DNA of 64,000 bases from Bacteroidota bacterium (GCA_030706635.1 JAUZOD010000002.1:62001-126000), one strand, 5' to 3'. Shown: positions 1-10,700, counted from the stretch's first letter. Notes: generated from the letters alone by a model not told the origin. Program-made: numbers and translations.

Positions 1-135
1 GCCCTGAAGGGGTCCGCTAAGCATCTGCTTTTCGGGATGGCTTTGGCTATCCTGTTCAATCTGATTCAGGAGCGGATCTCGCTGTGGGGAGAAATGCTCC
101 GCATAAGCCTGAGCTTTTGGATTGATGAGTTCCAT
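1..135 (-). CDS. Class I SAM-dependent O-methyltransferase, N-terminal part (cut by window edge)
   Basis: Reading from the ATG at 133-135 toward the window edge gives 45 codons, starting MELINPKAQAYAEHFSP and ending MLSGPLQG at base 1. This opening (MELINP..AQ.YAE..., DPLL, then a M-L-S-G segment) is what I recall for the caffeoyl-CoA-type O-methyltransferase family, which methylates small hydroxylated substrates in the cytoplasm. Only the N-terminal helix region is visible; the SAM-binding Rossmann motifs lie outside the window. It lies 29 bases downstream of the symporter stop codon on the same strand, with a hairpin-forming repeat between them, so the two genes are probably separate transcripts. 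The substrate cannot be inferred. Confidence 0.6.
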   Translation of the reverse strand, partial: MELINPKAQAYAEHFSPQRDPLLNQIEQDSQSHPEKQMLSGPLQG

Positions 136-151
136 GGTGTAAAGGTAGTAA

Positions 152-192
152 CAATGGACAATTGTCAACTGTCCGTTGCCAACTGTCCATTG
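152..192. repeat. Heptad-unit inverted repeat overlapping the symporter stop codon (copy 1)
   Basis: CAATGGACA (152-160) is the exact reverse complement of TGTCCATTG (184-192). Inside it, 162-169 pairs with 175-182 apart from one mismatch, so the element can form a long hairpin with a 5-base loop. Read left to right it splits into 7-base units such as CAATGGA, CAATTGT, CAACTGT, CAACTGT. The stop codon of the symporter (165-167, minus strand) lies inside the left arm, so the last residues of the transporter (about DNGQLATDS) are encoded by the repeat. It probably acts as a terminator; no T-run follows. It belongs with the elements at 18459-18580, 29320-29409 and 55950-56047. Confidence 0.75.
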
Positions 193-1637
193 TCAGCCCT
201 GTACGAGGCCAAAAAAAGCCCAACAAAAGTAATCAGTCCGTTAATTACCAGAAGCTCGAGGCCGATATGAAATTTTCCGCCAAACAGGGTATCCTGGTAT
301 CTGTCCAGCAGAAAGCAAAGCAGGGGTGATAATATACAAATCAAAGGGACCCAGCGGCCATGCAGCTGTCTTTTGGTAAGAATGGAAAAAGAAAACAAAC
401 CCAGCAGGGGGCCGTAGGTGTAAGCCGCCACTTTCAGGATGATGCCGATCATGCTGTCGCTCGAAATCCATTTGTATACAAGAACGAACAAAAGGAACAC
501 GAACACAAATACGAGATGGACCCTTTGGCGGATCTTCTTTTTTTGCGCTTCCGGAAGGCTTTTATTCCGCTGAATGCCGAGAATGTCTATACAGAACGAT
601 GAGGTAAGGGCGGTAATTGCACCATCCGAGCTCGGGAACAGGGCCGAGATGAGCGCAATGATAAAGATGATGGAAATGTACCTGGGCATATGGTGCAGTG
701 CCAGTTCGGGAAAAAGATTGTCGCCTGTCAGGTTCAGATTTTCCGCGGCGGCGAAAAGGTGCAGTAATCCACCAAGAAAAAGAAAAAGAAAGATCACAAA
801 CAACATAATGAACCCCAGCACGACCATATTTTTTTGCGAATCTTTTAGTGTTCTGACAGAAATACTTTTCTGCATCATCTCCTGATCCATACCCGTCATG
901 GTAACGGTGATGAACATGCCGGCGAGGATCTGTTTCAGGAAAAATAATTTACTGTTGGGATCCGTGAAAAAGATTTTCGAATAGCCTTTGGTATGCAGGG
1001 CTTCCATGGCGCCACCCAGGTTCAGATTCAAATGATGCAGAATATAGACCACACAAATCACCATCCCGCCCAGCATACAAGTCGTTTGCAGGGTGTCAGT
1101 CCACACGATGGTTTTCACGCCCCCCTCATAGGTGTACAAAAGGATCATCAGGAGAATGATCAGGGTAGTAAGCCAGAACGGCACATGAAAATCCGAAAGG
1201 ATGGCGACCTGCAGAATATTCACCACAAGATATAAACGGGCGGTTGCACCCAGTACCCTGGACAGGATGAAAAAAGAAGCACCGGTTTTATAAGCACTGA
1301 CACCGAGGCGCTCCTGAAGATAATTATAGATGGAGGTGAGTTGAATCCGGTAATAGAGCGGAAGCAGCACGAAAGCAATCAGGATATATCCGATAAAATA
1401 ACCCAGGGTGATCTGGAAATAGGCAAATGATTCTCTGGATACGGCGCCCGGCACACTCACAAACGTAACGCCCGACAAAGAAGTGCCGATCATTCCAAAT
1501 GCCACGAGCATCCAGTTGGAATTCCGGTTGCCAATAAAAAAGGATTCATTGTCTGAACCCTTTGACGTGCGCCAGGCAACCGCCAGCAGCAGGATAAAAT
1601 ATGCAACTACAAATGTGAATAATAATGCTGGAGACAT
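165..1637 (-). CDS. Sodium:solute symporter (SSS family)
   Basis: A 490-residue polytopic membrane protein. It has about 13 hydrophobic helices, beginning MSPALLFTFVVAYFILLLAV, and SSS-type loops such as GMIGTSLSGVTFVSVPG near residue 50 and FPSSDGAITALTSSFCID near 330, where the family binds Na+ and substrate. Length fits the family (450-550). SSS transporters couple Na+ entry to uptake of sugars, amino acids, carboxylates or sialic acid; the substrate here is not readable from sequence. The start is the ATG at 1635-1637. It is transcribed divergently from the LOG gene across 84 bases. The last nine or so residues are encoded by the heptad repeat at 152-192, suggesting that the repeat arrived in or grew into the 3' end and supplied a new stop codon. 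Confidence 0.9.
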   Translation of the reverse strand: MSPALLFTFVVAYFILLLAVAWRTSKGSDNESFFIGNRNSNWMLVAFGMIGTSLSGVTFVSVPGAVSRESFAYFQITLGYFIGYILIAFVLLPLYYRIQLTSIYNYLQERLGVSAYKTGASFFILSRVLGATARLYLVVNILQVAILSDFHVPFWLTTLIILLMILLYTYEGGVKTIVWTDTLQTTCMLGGMVICVVYILHHLNLNLGGAMEALHTKGYSKIFFTDPNSKLFFLKQILAGMFITVTMTGMDQEMMQKSISVRTLKDSQKNMVVLGFIMLFVIFLFLFLGGLLHLFAAAENLNLTGDNLFPELALHHMPRYISIIFIIALISALFPSSDGAITALTSSFCIDILGIQRNKSLPEAQKKKIRQRVHLVFVFVFLLFVLVYKWISSDSMIGIILKVAAYTYGPLLGLFSFSILTKRQLHGRWVPLICILSPLLCFLLDRYQDTLFGGKFHIGLELLVINGLITFVGLFLASYRADNGQLATDS

Positions 1638-1721
1638 GTGAGGAGGCTAAATTAGTGATTGAAAATTAGGAAATACAATATTAAAAATTCAATTTTAGTT
1701 TTCTGAAAGGAACAACATCTT

Positions 1722-2261
1722 ATGGATATCGAATCGGTAGCGGTCTTTTGCGGGTCCCACGAAGGGAATAATCCGGTCTATGCAGAACAGGTTAAAGAAT
1801 TGGGCAAGCTATTGTGCATGCTCAGGATTAAATTAATCTATGGGGGCGGTCACAAAGGCCTGATGGGCATTCTGGCAGATTCGGTACTCCGGCATGAAGG
1901 CCATATCATGGGCATCATTCCCCAACTACTCATTGAATCCGAACAACAACATAAGGGGCTTACGGAAATGGCCGTTGTCCCGGATATGCATACCCGGAAA
2001 AAAATGATTTATGAACGCTGCGATGCGGTAATTGTGTTGCCTGGTGGTTTTGGTACGATGGACGAGTTGTTTGAAATTCTGACCTGGAACCAGTTAAAGA
2101 TCCACGACAAAAAAATTTATATACTCAACTCCGAAGGATTCTACAATCATCTGCAAAAGCACATCAACCTCGCAAAAAAGGAGGGATTCCTGCCCGCAGA
2201 ATCGGTCGATAAAATCTTTTTCTGCAACACCCCGGTGGAGCTTTTCAACAAGATCAGCTAA
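1722..2261 (+). CDS. LOG-family protein (TIGR00730-type Rossmann fold, nucleoside 5'-monophosphate phosphoribohydrolase)
   Basis: A 179-residue cytoplasmic protein with the LOG-family signatures: VFCGSHEGNNP near the N-terminus, YGGGHKGLMG (about 40-50), the Arg/Lys pair in HTRKKMIYE, and the catalytic PGGFGTMDELFE motif (about 106-117, PGGxGTxxE). Characterised members cleave the N-glycosidic bond of nucleoside 5'-monophosphates (cytokinin riboside monophosphates in plants and some bacteria; AMP or pyrimidine nucleotides in others). Length is typical. The ATG at 1722 follows GAAAGGA by about 10 bases. The stop codon overlaps that of the converging barrel gene by 4 bases, leaving no room for an intergenic terminator. 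Confidence 0.9.
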   Translation: MDIESVAVFCGSHEGNNPVYAEQVKELGKLLCMLRIKLIYGGGHKGLMGILADSVLRHEGHIMGIIPQLLIESEQQHKGLTEMAVVPDMHTRKKMIYERCDAVIVLPGGFGTMDELFEILTWNQLKIHDKKIYILNSEGFYNHLQKHINLAKKEGFLPAESVDKIFFCNTPVELFNKIS

Positions 2262-2815
2262 AACCCGATATTATATCCCAAACCGTAAACAGCCTGGTGG
2301 TAATAAGGCGACCACATGTTTTGAATTACATCATATAGAATGCTGATCGTTATGGCTCCGCGTCCTGCAGGTATGGCTGCGCCTCCACCCAGTAAAAGAG
2401 AAGGGACAAACTGTGTGGGTATCTTGGTGGAAGTCTGTTCGGCGCCATAGTATCTGATATTTCCCCATAGATAATTTAATTCAGGTTGGGCCTGAATAAA
2501 AAACTGTCTTATGGGATAGAACCGGCCAAACACATTCATCCCCGCATAACTCTGGGAATATTTCAACTGGTCATACGTGTCGTTATATCCGTAATGGACA
2601 TAATTCACGCCTACCCCCGCGGCAACCTGGTCTGTGAAATGATAACCGATCTGGGGAGAAACATTAATGATGGTATAGGTTCCAAAGTTCAACCCGAAAT
2701 TTCCGCCGCCGAATAATCTGGACTTATCAAACCCCTGAGGCGAATCAGTTTGTTGTGCTGCAATAAACTGGGTAAAACCCAAAGCGAATACAAATACACA
2801 TCCAATTCTTTTCAT
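2258..2815 (-). CDS. Small outer-membrane beta-barrel protein
   Basis: A 185-residue protein. It starts MKRIGCVFVFALGFTQFIAAQ, a clear Sec signal peptide with cleavage expected after about residue 20. The remainder alternates short amphipathic strands rich in Gly and aromatic residues (FGGGNFGLNFGTY, AAGVGVNYVHYGY, VFGRFYPIRQFFIQAQPELNYLWG) and ends in GYNIGF, a terminal aromatic residue as expected for BamA-dependent barrels. This is the pattern of the 8-stranded PorT/OmpX-like barrels common in Bacteroidota. No enzymatic motif is visible and no specific function can be assigned. It converges on the LOG gene with a 4-base stop-codon overlap. Confidence 0.75.
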   Translation of the reverse strand: MKRIGCVFVFALGFTQFIAAQQTDSPQGFDKSRLFGGGNFGLNFGTYTIINVSPQIGYHFTDQVAAGVGVNYVHYGYNDTYDQLKYSQSYAGMNVFGRFYPIRQFFIQAQPELNYLWGNIRYYGAEQTSTKIPTQFVPSLLLGGGAAIPAGRGAITISILYDVIQNMWSPYYHQAVYGLGYNIGF

Positions 2816-2909
2816 ATTTTGAATATTATCGTGAAGTTCAAATTTTTATACTGCTGATCTTTAAGCGGTGGGTTAAAAAGCTGTTATTTATGACCGGGAC
2901 AACAAAAAA

Positions 2910-3989
2910 CTAATTCTTGAATGTGGGACATAGAGACTGGTGACGGTCTCCATTGTATTCAGAATAATCTCCCGGCCGGATAACGGCAAATTCCCAGGCG
3001 CCGTTTCCATTGTTGTATTGTTTAAGGGAAGAAGTGGTCACATCATAAGTAAACATCAGGCGGATGTTTTTATAAACAAAACCGACCATGGGAATAACCG
3101 ATTCGTTTACCCGGTAGTACAAACCACCGATCAGTTGCTGATCTCCATCTCCAGATAAATTATACTGAATATTTAAACCGGCTACTGCTTCTGATGCTCC
3201 GGCCTGATTGGTATAATAACCCATGGGATTGATGATCACCTGGTCACTGGTCTTAAAACTGGAATTGATGAATCCTATAAATCTCGGCTGAATCCGGTCA
3301 TCAAAACCCACTTCCTTGGAACTGAAAAATGATTCCCTGGGTTGATTGAAGTGCTGAACGGAAAAGCCGACGTTAATGTATTTATTTTTATCGGGGAAGT
3401 AAGCATAATTCATTCCCACCTGCATATCAAAATAGTTTATGTTGGGCTGGTCGATAAAAACGTTGGAGGTTATTTTAGACGAAAAAAACTGGCCATCAAA
3501 CTGATCCGGGTATCTTAGATTGGCATCGTTGATTCGCTTGTTTACCCAACCGGTATTAAACCCAATGGACAGCAAACTGGAATATCCGAGCATCTGATGG
3601 TAGGCAATAGACCCATAAACCTGGGTGGTGGTAAGGCTGCCCGATCCGGCGACATCTTCTAAAATAGCACCGCCCAAACCGAGCCAGCCCGACTGGATAC
3701 GGTTGCGGAATACCTGTGCGTCTCCCCAAACGCTCATGGTCTTGTAGGGTTCAGCCATAATAGAGGACCACTGGTTGCGATAATTCGCACCGAGACGGTA
3801 GTCGGCATCCGGAATAAATCCTGTATTGGCCGGGTTGGTGGTAAGGGGAGAATTAAACCATTGGGAAAAATGAAGATCCTGAGCTTCCAGTGCAAAGCCC
3901 AGAAACACCTGAAATGTCAAAAGCAGCAATAATTTCCTGATCTGTATCATCGGGACAGAGTTTCTCAAAAGGCTTCGATAAAGATACAT
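2910..3989 (-). CDS. PorP/SprF-family T9SS outer-membrane protein
   Basis: A 359-residue protein. The family hallmark is directly after the signal peptide: AQDLHFSQWFNSPLTTNPANTG, where PorP/SprF proteins read QDPHFSQFY..PL..NPA. The rest is beta-strand rich with repeated aromatic/Gly strands (YFDMQVGMNYAYFPDK, YINVGFSVQHFNQP). PorP/SprF proteins are outer-membrane barrels that help secrete or anchor a partner substrate of the type IX secretion system; in Flavobacterium, SprF partners the adhesin SprB. The ATG at 3987-3989 lies one base after the TAA of the upstream giant adhesin gene, suggesting translational coupling. An ATG at 3948-3950 (MIQIRKLLLLLTF) would give a cleaner signal peptide and is the alternative start. 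Confidence 0.88.
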   Translation of the reverse strand: MYLYRSLLRNSVPMIQIRKLLLLLTFQVFLGFALEAQDLHFSQWFNSPLTTNPANTGFIPDADYRLGANYRNQWSSIMAEPYKTMSVWGDAQVFRNRIQSGWLGLGGAILEDVAGSGSLTTTQVYGSIAYHQMLGYSSLLSIGFNTGWVNKRINDANLRYPDQFDGQFFSSKITSNVFIDQPNINYFDMQVGMNYAYFPDKNKYINVGFSVQHFNQPRESFFSSKEVGFDDRIQPRFIGFINSSFKTSDQVIINPMGYYTNQAGASEAVAGLNIQYNLSGDGDQQLIGGLYYRVNESVIPMVGFVYKNIRLMFTYDVTTSSLKQYNNGNGAWEFAVIRPGDYSEYNGDRHQSLCPTFKN

Positions 3990-3990
3990 C

Positions 3991-6900
3991 TTACCTGATT
4001 AACGTAATATCTCCCCTTCGGGTTGTTTTTCTTCCGTCACTAAAGGTAGCTTCCAGGGTATAGGTATACACATCCATGGGCTGCGGAACACCTTTCCAGG
4101 TGCCGTCCCAGCCATAATAAGGCGTATTCGACTGAAAAACCACTTGTCCCCACCGGTTATAGATCTTCCAGTCCATGCTTTCGATGCCAAATCCCCTCAC
4201 CATAATGATACTGTTTTGCCCAAAACGACCCGGTGTAAAGGCATTTGGCACGTCCAGCAGGGAGTTGATGAGCACGTCTACATTGTGGCAAACCGTATCG
4301 GTGCAGCCAAACGGATTATATGCAAACAGACAGGCATTATAAGACCCGGTTTCAGGGTACTGATGCTTAACCGTATCTGCAGAAAACTTATCCGTCGAAT
4401 CCCCATCTCCAAAGTAATAGGTGTAATGGGTAGCCCCTATGGAACTATTCACGAAAACGGTCGGAACATTGTACTCCGGTGGAATCGGCTGGGTGCTGAA
4501 AGAGGCTATAGGCTTTGAATGCACCTGAACGGTTCGCGTGGTGGAATCACGGATATTGCAGGTTCCCGGATCAATGACCAGCAATGAAACGGTGTAGGAG
4601 CCTGTGTCCGCATAGAGGTGGGTGGGATTTACGTCGGTAGAAGTGGTTCCGTCGCCAAAGTTCCAGAAGAATTGCTGACCGGCCAGACTGGTATTATTGA
4701 AAAACGCATTATAAGGAGCGCATCCGTCGGGGATCTCAAATTGGGCTTTGACCAGTGGTGAAACCCGCAGATCCTTGGTCAGGCTGTCGGGGTAATTGCA
4801 ATAGCTGGTATCCAGCAGGATAAGTCGCACAGGATAGGTTCCCGCAGCCGCGTAGGCGTGGGTAACGCTGTTGGCGCCGGAAATCCGGGTCCCGTCTCCA
4901 AAATCCCAGGTGAAGCCGTCCGGCATAAAGGGTTTACCCGGAGGGGCAGTGGATGTATTATCGAATTGAAAGTTGAGTGACTCGCAGGGTGGTAATTTGG
5001 TAATATTAAAATCCAAGATGGCCTTATCGGTGCGCACCCGAATATTCAGATAGGCCGTATCGCTTACATTGCAGGAATTGGAATCAATGGCAATGAGCCG
5101 CACACGGAAAGTGCCTGTTGCGTTATACGTATGGTTGAGCTGGTAAGCAGTAGTGCTGGAATCGGGCGTGCCATCACCGAAATTCCAGATATATTGTTTG
5201 GCGTTATGCAGGGTATCTACAAATAACACGTCGAGGGGTACACAACCTGAACTATCGTAATGCCCATTGATGAGGGAACGCGGATCGGCGGACACGCCGG
5301 CGAAACTAAAAGCGATCTTGACGGCTGCCATATTACAACCCTCGCCCCCGGTTCCGTTTCGCGGCGACCATACGCCCGGCGTGGTTGGGAAAGGCGTCAG
5401 GCTGCGCGCGCCACAATTCGCACAAATTGCCTGGTAAATGATCCCGTTCTGGTCGTAACGGCTCGTGCCGCCATCTACGTGTTCACTGACACTTTGGGGA
5501 CCATCATTCTGACCGAAATACGTGGCATACAAGAGAGCTGAGGCGTTCTTCTGAATAACGATAAAATAAAAGTCTCTTCCGTCGGTTGTTTTTTTTATTG
5601 CGGAAGGCGACACCGGCATGCCTGATGTTCCACTGAGACCATAGGGATCTTTGCTTGCGAAAAGCCACCCACCCCAACCGGAAACATAGACGTTCTCACA
5701 ACGGTCCACTAAAAAAGCAACGGGAGAAATATTCGGATTGGGTGAGGCTTTCCCGAAAGTGGTGGAATAAACGTACTGAGAAAGGTCCGGCATCAGTTTG
5801 GCGACAAATTGTTTTGCCCCGACATTGATAAAACCTACATTGGCCGTGGTGGCCCAGGCTCCCGTAGTGGACCCCATCACATAAGGAAATCCATGTTTAT
5901 CGAATTCAAGTCCGTAAATAGCATCAAATCCATTGGTGCCCAGATAAGTTGTCTTTCGAAGGGTGGATCCATCGCTGCTGATGATGGATATATAAGCGTC
6001 ACAAATCCCCCCGGAATAGGTTGGTTGAATTGAACCTGTTTTTGTGCCGGGAAAATCTGCGTTGCTGGAAGTAGCTCCCGCCACATACAGGTCACCGTTG
6101 GCGGGATTGATTTTTAAAACAAAGCATGCATCAGTTTGCGAACCGCCCAGATAACTCGCAAAAATCAGGTTTTTGCAGTCAGGAGACAATTTTACAATAA
6201 CGCCATCCTGATCCCCGCCACCAAAGGTTGGCTGAAACACGCCTGGCGTAATGGGAAAGTCTTTATCGGAACGGGTGCTGGCGGCGATATAAATATTGTT
6301 GGACGCATCAAGAATCACTTCACTCCGGGAGTCATCTCCGTAATTTCTAATCAGCGACATGGCTTCTTCCGGGGCTTCTCCGTTTAGCTGATCCTTTACG
6401 TTTACGCAATCATATTTGCTGCCGCCAATCCTGGCTGATCCGATGATGTTATTTCCGGAGGCGTTGAGTTTAACCACAAACATCTCGCAGCCACCAGGTG
6501 TGCCGAAAGTATTCTGAAAAGGGAAATCCGTGGAATAGGTCCTGCCCATAACCACCAGGTTTCCCTGCGCATCAGAAATCATACTATGGGGGCATTCTTC
6601 CTGGTTTCCCCCGATATATGTGGCATATAACCGGTTTCTCCCGTTACTGCTGAGCTTAATGATGCCTACATCGTATTTCCCGCCCTGAAAACTTCCCTCA
6701 AATGCACCTGGCGATACCGGGAAGCCATCCCCGAAAACGATCCCCCCGGCAAAAAAGGTTCCGTCTGGTCCGGGAGTTGCCGTAAAACCCCAGTTCGTTT
6801 CCCTGCTTCCCGAAAACGTGGAGAATATCAGCGTCGGGTCTATCACCAGTATGCGGCTGTTGTTGTAATGTTTTATGTCGAAACGGACGGTTCTGTCATT

Positions 6901-7614
6901 GGAAACCCGGTATTTGACGGATATTTCTTCCCTTCCCCGATCTCCTGACTGATAGGAGTATGGCTCCATCTCCTTCACATCCCCCACGGAGGTCTTCACC
7001 GTCAGGCGATTGTTCTTCAACGTTAATCCGTCAACTCCTTCGTACTGAAGCGCAATGCGCCGCGGGTCTGCACCCGGATGAACGATGATATCGTATTTAA
7101 GCATGCCATTGGAAGTATAATAACGCAGATCAATGCCCGGATATATATTCTTGTAGGTAACGCCCTGGTATATACGGCAATTCCTCGCCCATTTGCTGGA
7201 GTCATTTCCAATGAAATAGTTGTTATAGGAATCCAGGGGTTTGTCCGCAATGATCTCGGCCGCATCGTTCATCTGCAGAAAGTTCACGGCATAGGCATGA
7301 GACCGGAGGGTTCTTGGTCGTCCGGAAAGATTTCTTTGAGCTGCCGTTTCTTTCACGCCGGAAGAATCGAAGGAGAGCGGGTAGGTATGAGATCCACTGA
7401 AACGGGCAAGGTCTTCCGGATTATGGAGAACCACCTTTAGCCCCTTTTTATCCAGGAAAAGGCTGCCGTTACCGATCTCTGCCTTTAATATAACCCTGGA
7501 ATCCCATTGACCTTTATTTTCAATGAATTCCAGGTTGGGGGATTCAGATTGTGCCGAGGCCTTCCCAAGGAAAATCAGTAACAGCAGAGCAACAAAAATC
7601 CGGTATTTAAACAA
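3991..7614 (-). CDS. Giant T9SS-secreted protein: ENKGQW domain, SBBP propeller, four PKD domains, gliding C-terminal domain (paralog A)
   Basis: A 1,207-residue protein. Order of parts: signal peptide (1-22, ending KASAQ); an N-terminal domain with LEFIENKGQWDSRV and YNNYFIGNDSSKWA (about 28-265); a propeller of SBBP-like repeats (about 265-770; ATYIGG, ASYLGG, TTYLGTNG); four PKD domains (about 790-1110), each with a WNFGDG/WDFGDG/YFGDGDS core; and a gliding-motility C-terminal domain (about 1120-1207; PNAFTPG, WKIYNRWGQVVF, GWDGTWKG, ending ITLIR). The last domain is the secretion signal for T9SS via the gliding/SprB-type route, so the protein is probably displayed on the cell surface. The only usable start is TTG at 7612-7614. 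The downstream PorP/SprF gene begins one base after the stop. A paralog with the same architecture lies directly upstream. Confidence 0.88.
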   Translation of the reverse strand: MFKYRIFVALLLLIFLGKASAQSESPNLEFIENKGQWDSRVILKAEIGNGSLFLDKKGLKVVLHNPEDLARFSGSHTYPLSFDSSGVKETAAQRNLSGRPRTLRSHAYAVNFLQMNDAAEIIADKPLDSYNNYFIGNDSSKWARNCRIYQGVTYKNIYPGIDLRYYTSNGMLKYDIIVHPGADPRRIALQYEGVDGLTLKNNRLTVKTSVGDVKEMEPYSYQSGDRGREEISVKYRVSNDRTVRFDIKHYNNSRILVIDPTLIFSTFSGSRETNWGFTATPGPDGTFFAGGIVFGDGFPVSPGAFEGSFQGGKYDVGIIKLSSNGRNRLYATYIGGNQEECPHSMISDAQGNLVVMGRTYSTDFPFQNTFGTPGGCEMFVVKLNASGNNIIGSARIGGSKYDCVNVKDQLNGEAPEEAMSLIRNYGDDSRSEVILDASNNIYIAASTRSDKDFPITPGVFQPTFGGGDQDGVIVKLSPDCKNLIFASYLGGSQTDACFVLKINPANGDLYVAGATSSNADFPGTKTGSIQPTYSGGICDAYISIISSDGSTLRKTTYLGTNGFDAIYGLEFDKHGFPYVMGSTTGAWATTANVGFINVGAKQFVAKLMPDLSQYVYSTTFGKASPNPNISPVAFLVDRCENVYVSGWGGWLFASKDPYGLSGTSGMPVSPSAIKKTTDGRDFYFIVIQKNASALLYATYFGQNDGPQSVSEHVDGGTSRYDQNGIIYQAICANCGARSLTPFPTTPGVWSPRNGTGGEGCNMAAVKIAFSFAGVSADPRSLINGHYDSSGCVPLDVLFVDTLHNAKQYIWNFGDGTPDSSTTAYQLNHTYNATGTFRVRLIAIDSNSCNVSDTAYLNIRVRTDKAILDFNITKLPPCESLNFQFDNTSTAPPGKPFMPDGFTWDFGDGTRISGANSVTHAYAAAGTYPVRLILLDTSYCNYPDSLTKDLRVSPLVKAQFEIPDGCAPYNAFFNNTSLAGQQFFWNFGDGTTSTDVNPTHLYADTGSYTVSLLVIDPGTCNIRDSTTRTVQVHSKPIASFSTQPIPPEYNVPTVFVNSSIGATHYTYYFGDGDSTDKFSADTVKHQYPETGSYNACLFAYNPFGCTDTVCHNVDVLINSLLDVPNAFTPGRFGQNSIIMVRGFGIESMDWKIYNRWGQVVFQSNTPYYGWDGTWKGVPQPMDVYTYTLEATFSDGRKTTRRGDITLIR

Positions 7615-7710
7615 AATTTTATTTTATAATAACGTAAAACAAATCAGGTTAGATCAAATGAGTTTGTTAAAAAAAGGCAATCCTTTTCCGCCCATCAGTA
7701 CAGCACTTTT

Positions 7711-10700
7711 TTATCGGATCAGGGTGATGTCGCCTTTCTTTGCGGTTTTTTTACCGTCAAAAAATGTGGCATCCAATGTATATGCATAAACATCCATGGG
7801 TTGTGGCACACCCTTAAAGGTACCGTCCCATCCATAATCCGGGTTGTTGGACTGGAACACTACCTGCCCCCACCTGTTGTAAATTTTCCAGTTCATATGG
7901 GTAATACCAAATCCCCTCACCCGCACGATGCTGTTCTCCCCAAATCTTCCCGGCGTAAAGGCGTTCGGTACATCCAGCAGGGGATTGATCAGGGCATCCA
8001 CCGGATGACAAACGGTATCAGAACACCCAAATTGGTTCATGGCGATGAGACACGCATTGAATGAGCCGGTTTCCTGATATTGATGCTGTGTGGTATCTGC
8101 AGAATTTTTTAAAGTGGAATCGCCATCACCGAACAACCAGATATATTGGCTGCCACCTGCGGAATTGTTCGTAAATATAGTTGGGGTATTATATACTGGT
8201 GGAACAGGCTGAGTAGTGAAAGCAGCGTTTGGTTTGGAACGTACTACAATGGTTCGCGTAGCGGAATCTTTTATATTGCAGGTATTGGAGTCTATCACCA
8301 ATAGCGAAATTGTATAAGTGCCGGTATCCGCATAAGTATGAATGGGATCCATGTCTGTTGAAACGCCACCGTCTCCGAAATTCCAGAAAAACTGCTGGCC
8401 GGCAAGGCTGGTATTGTTAAATACAGCTGTATAAGGGGTACATCCGTCGGGTACGTCAAACTGGGCTTTGACTACGGGAGAAACTCTTAAGGTCTTCGTC
8501 ACACTGTCAGGAGAATTGCAGAAATTGGTATCCAGCAAGATCAGTTTCACCTGGTAAGCCCCGGCTGCCGCGTATGAATGGGTTACCCTGTTGGTTCCTG
8601 GGGCCCGACTGCCATCTCCGAAATCCCAGGTGAAATCCCCGGGGAGGAAAGGTTTCCCGAATGGCGGCGTGGATACGTTATCGAACTGATAGTTCAGGGA
8701 TTGACAGGGTGGCAATTTGGTGATATCGAAGTCCAGTTTGGCCTTGTCTGAACGCACCCGTATATCCACATAAGCGGTATCGCTGATATTACAGGTGGTC
8801 GAATCAATGGCGATGAGCCGCACACGGTAAGTTCCAACAGTCAGAAAAGTATGAACCACCTGAAATGCTGAGGTGGTCGTGTCTGGCGATCCGTCTCCGA
8901 AATTCCAGATATATGTTTTTGCATTGTGTATGGTGTCAGTGAATAACACGTCCAGGGGAACGCAGCCTGAACTATCGTAACGGCCATTGATTATGGAGCG
9001 GGCATCTGCAACAACACCGGCGAAATTAAAAGCAATCTTCACGGCAGCCAGATTGCATCCGTTGGCACCTGTTCCATTCCTGGGCGACCAGGTGCCGGGG
9101 GTAGTTGGAAAGCTCCCCAATCCGTAGCAATTGGCACAGATGGCTTCATAGATAATCCCCTGTTTGTCGAACCGGCTCGTACCTCCGTCCACATGATCGC
9201 CCAGACCACCGTCCTGTCCAAAAAAACTTCCGTACAGCTGACTGGCCGCATCGCGTTTCATGACGAAAAAATAAAAGTCGTCTCCATCGGTTGTCGCTTT
9301 AATGGCATCTTTGGTAACAGTAAGCCCGGTCGTTTTTGAATTGTGATAAACGGCGGGATCAGGACCCCCTCCTTCCGTTTCAATACCTCCGCCCCATCCG
9401 GCTACATACACATTCTGGCAACGGTCCACCAGAAAAGCGGTTGGGGAAATATCGGGATATGGCGCGCCTTTCCCGAATACCGTAGAATAAACGTAGGCGG
9501 AGATATCGGGTTTAAGCTTTGCGATAAATTGTTTTCCCTTGGCCTGGCTGAATGCCGCGTTGATTATGGGCCAGTCGCCGGTTGTGGTACCCATAATGTA
9601 AGGAAAGCCCAGGTTGTCGAACTGAACACCATAAAGCACTTCTGTACCCGTTGTGCCCAGATAAGATGTCTTCCGCAACGTGCTTCCATCATTGCTCACA
9701 ATAGACAAGAATCCATCGATGGCTCCGTTATACGTTGCAGAAATCACGGTTCCGTTAGCCGTTCCAGGAAAATTATTACTGGATGTACCCCCGGCTATGT
9801 ATACGTCATTGTTTGTTGGATTCAGCGCCAGCGCAAAAGCGGCGTCGTTGCTGTTTCCGCCGAGATAAGTGCTTGCGAGTATGGTGCTTAGATCCGCATT
9901 GGTTTTGATGAAGACCCCATCCTGCATACCTGCATTCGTTTTTTGAAAGGCGTTCGGTGTTAAAAAGAAATCAGTAGACTGCGTACAGGATGCCAGGTAC
10001 ACATTGTCTGCATTATCCAGAATCACTTCGCTTCGTCCGTCATCTCCGTAATTTAAGCGCAGGGAACTCTGTCCCATCGGGACGATATTGTTGGAGTACT
10101 TTGGCGCGATGTTTACACCATCATTTGAACTGCCCCCAATGAGCCTGGATCCAATGAGGTTGGTGCCCGCTGCATTTAGTTTAACCAGCAAAATATCATA
10201 TCCCCCTTGTAGAACATCTTTGCCTGTAGCCGTGCTTACCGTCGGAAAATCGGGAGAACTGGTTCTGCCGGCAATAACCAGATTACCGGCTTCATCCGCA
10301 ACCAGGCTGTGCGGCTGTTCATTCCCGCTGCCACCGAGGTACGTGCCATACAACCGGCGGACGCCATTGCTGCTGAATTTCATTATGCTGATGTCATATT
10401 CATAAATACCATCTGTATTATCCCCGCCATGAAACTGGGTCTGAAATGCTCCCGGGCTGGCGAGAAATCCATTTCCTGCATCATTGGGGATGGAATTCAA
10501 GACAATACTTCCGGAATAAAAATTTCCATCCGCGTCGTATGTTGCTGTATATCCCCAGTTGTCCGAATGACTGCCGGTAAAGGTGGAAAAGACCAGCGTG
10601 GGGTCTATAATAATTGTTGCCGATTTCGAATATCCTGACAAACGGAACCTGATGGTATTACCCGGACCGGCTTCATATTTACAGTCCAGGTCCTTATTAC

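Noticed and set aside
152-192. Short-period repeats first looked like a degenerate CRISPR
   Set aside because: Units are 7 bases, contiguous and without spacers, and no cas gene is present.
7615-7710. Possible terminator between the two giant paralogs
   Set aside because: Only an A-run and T-rich stretches are present; no stable inverted repeat was found.
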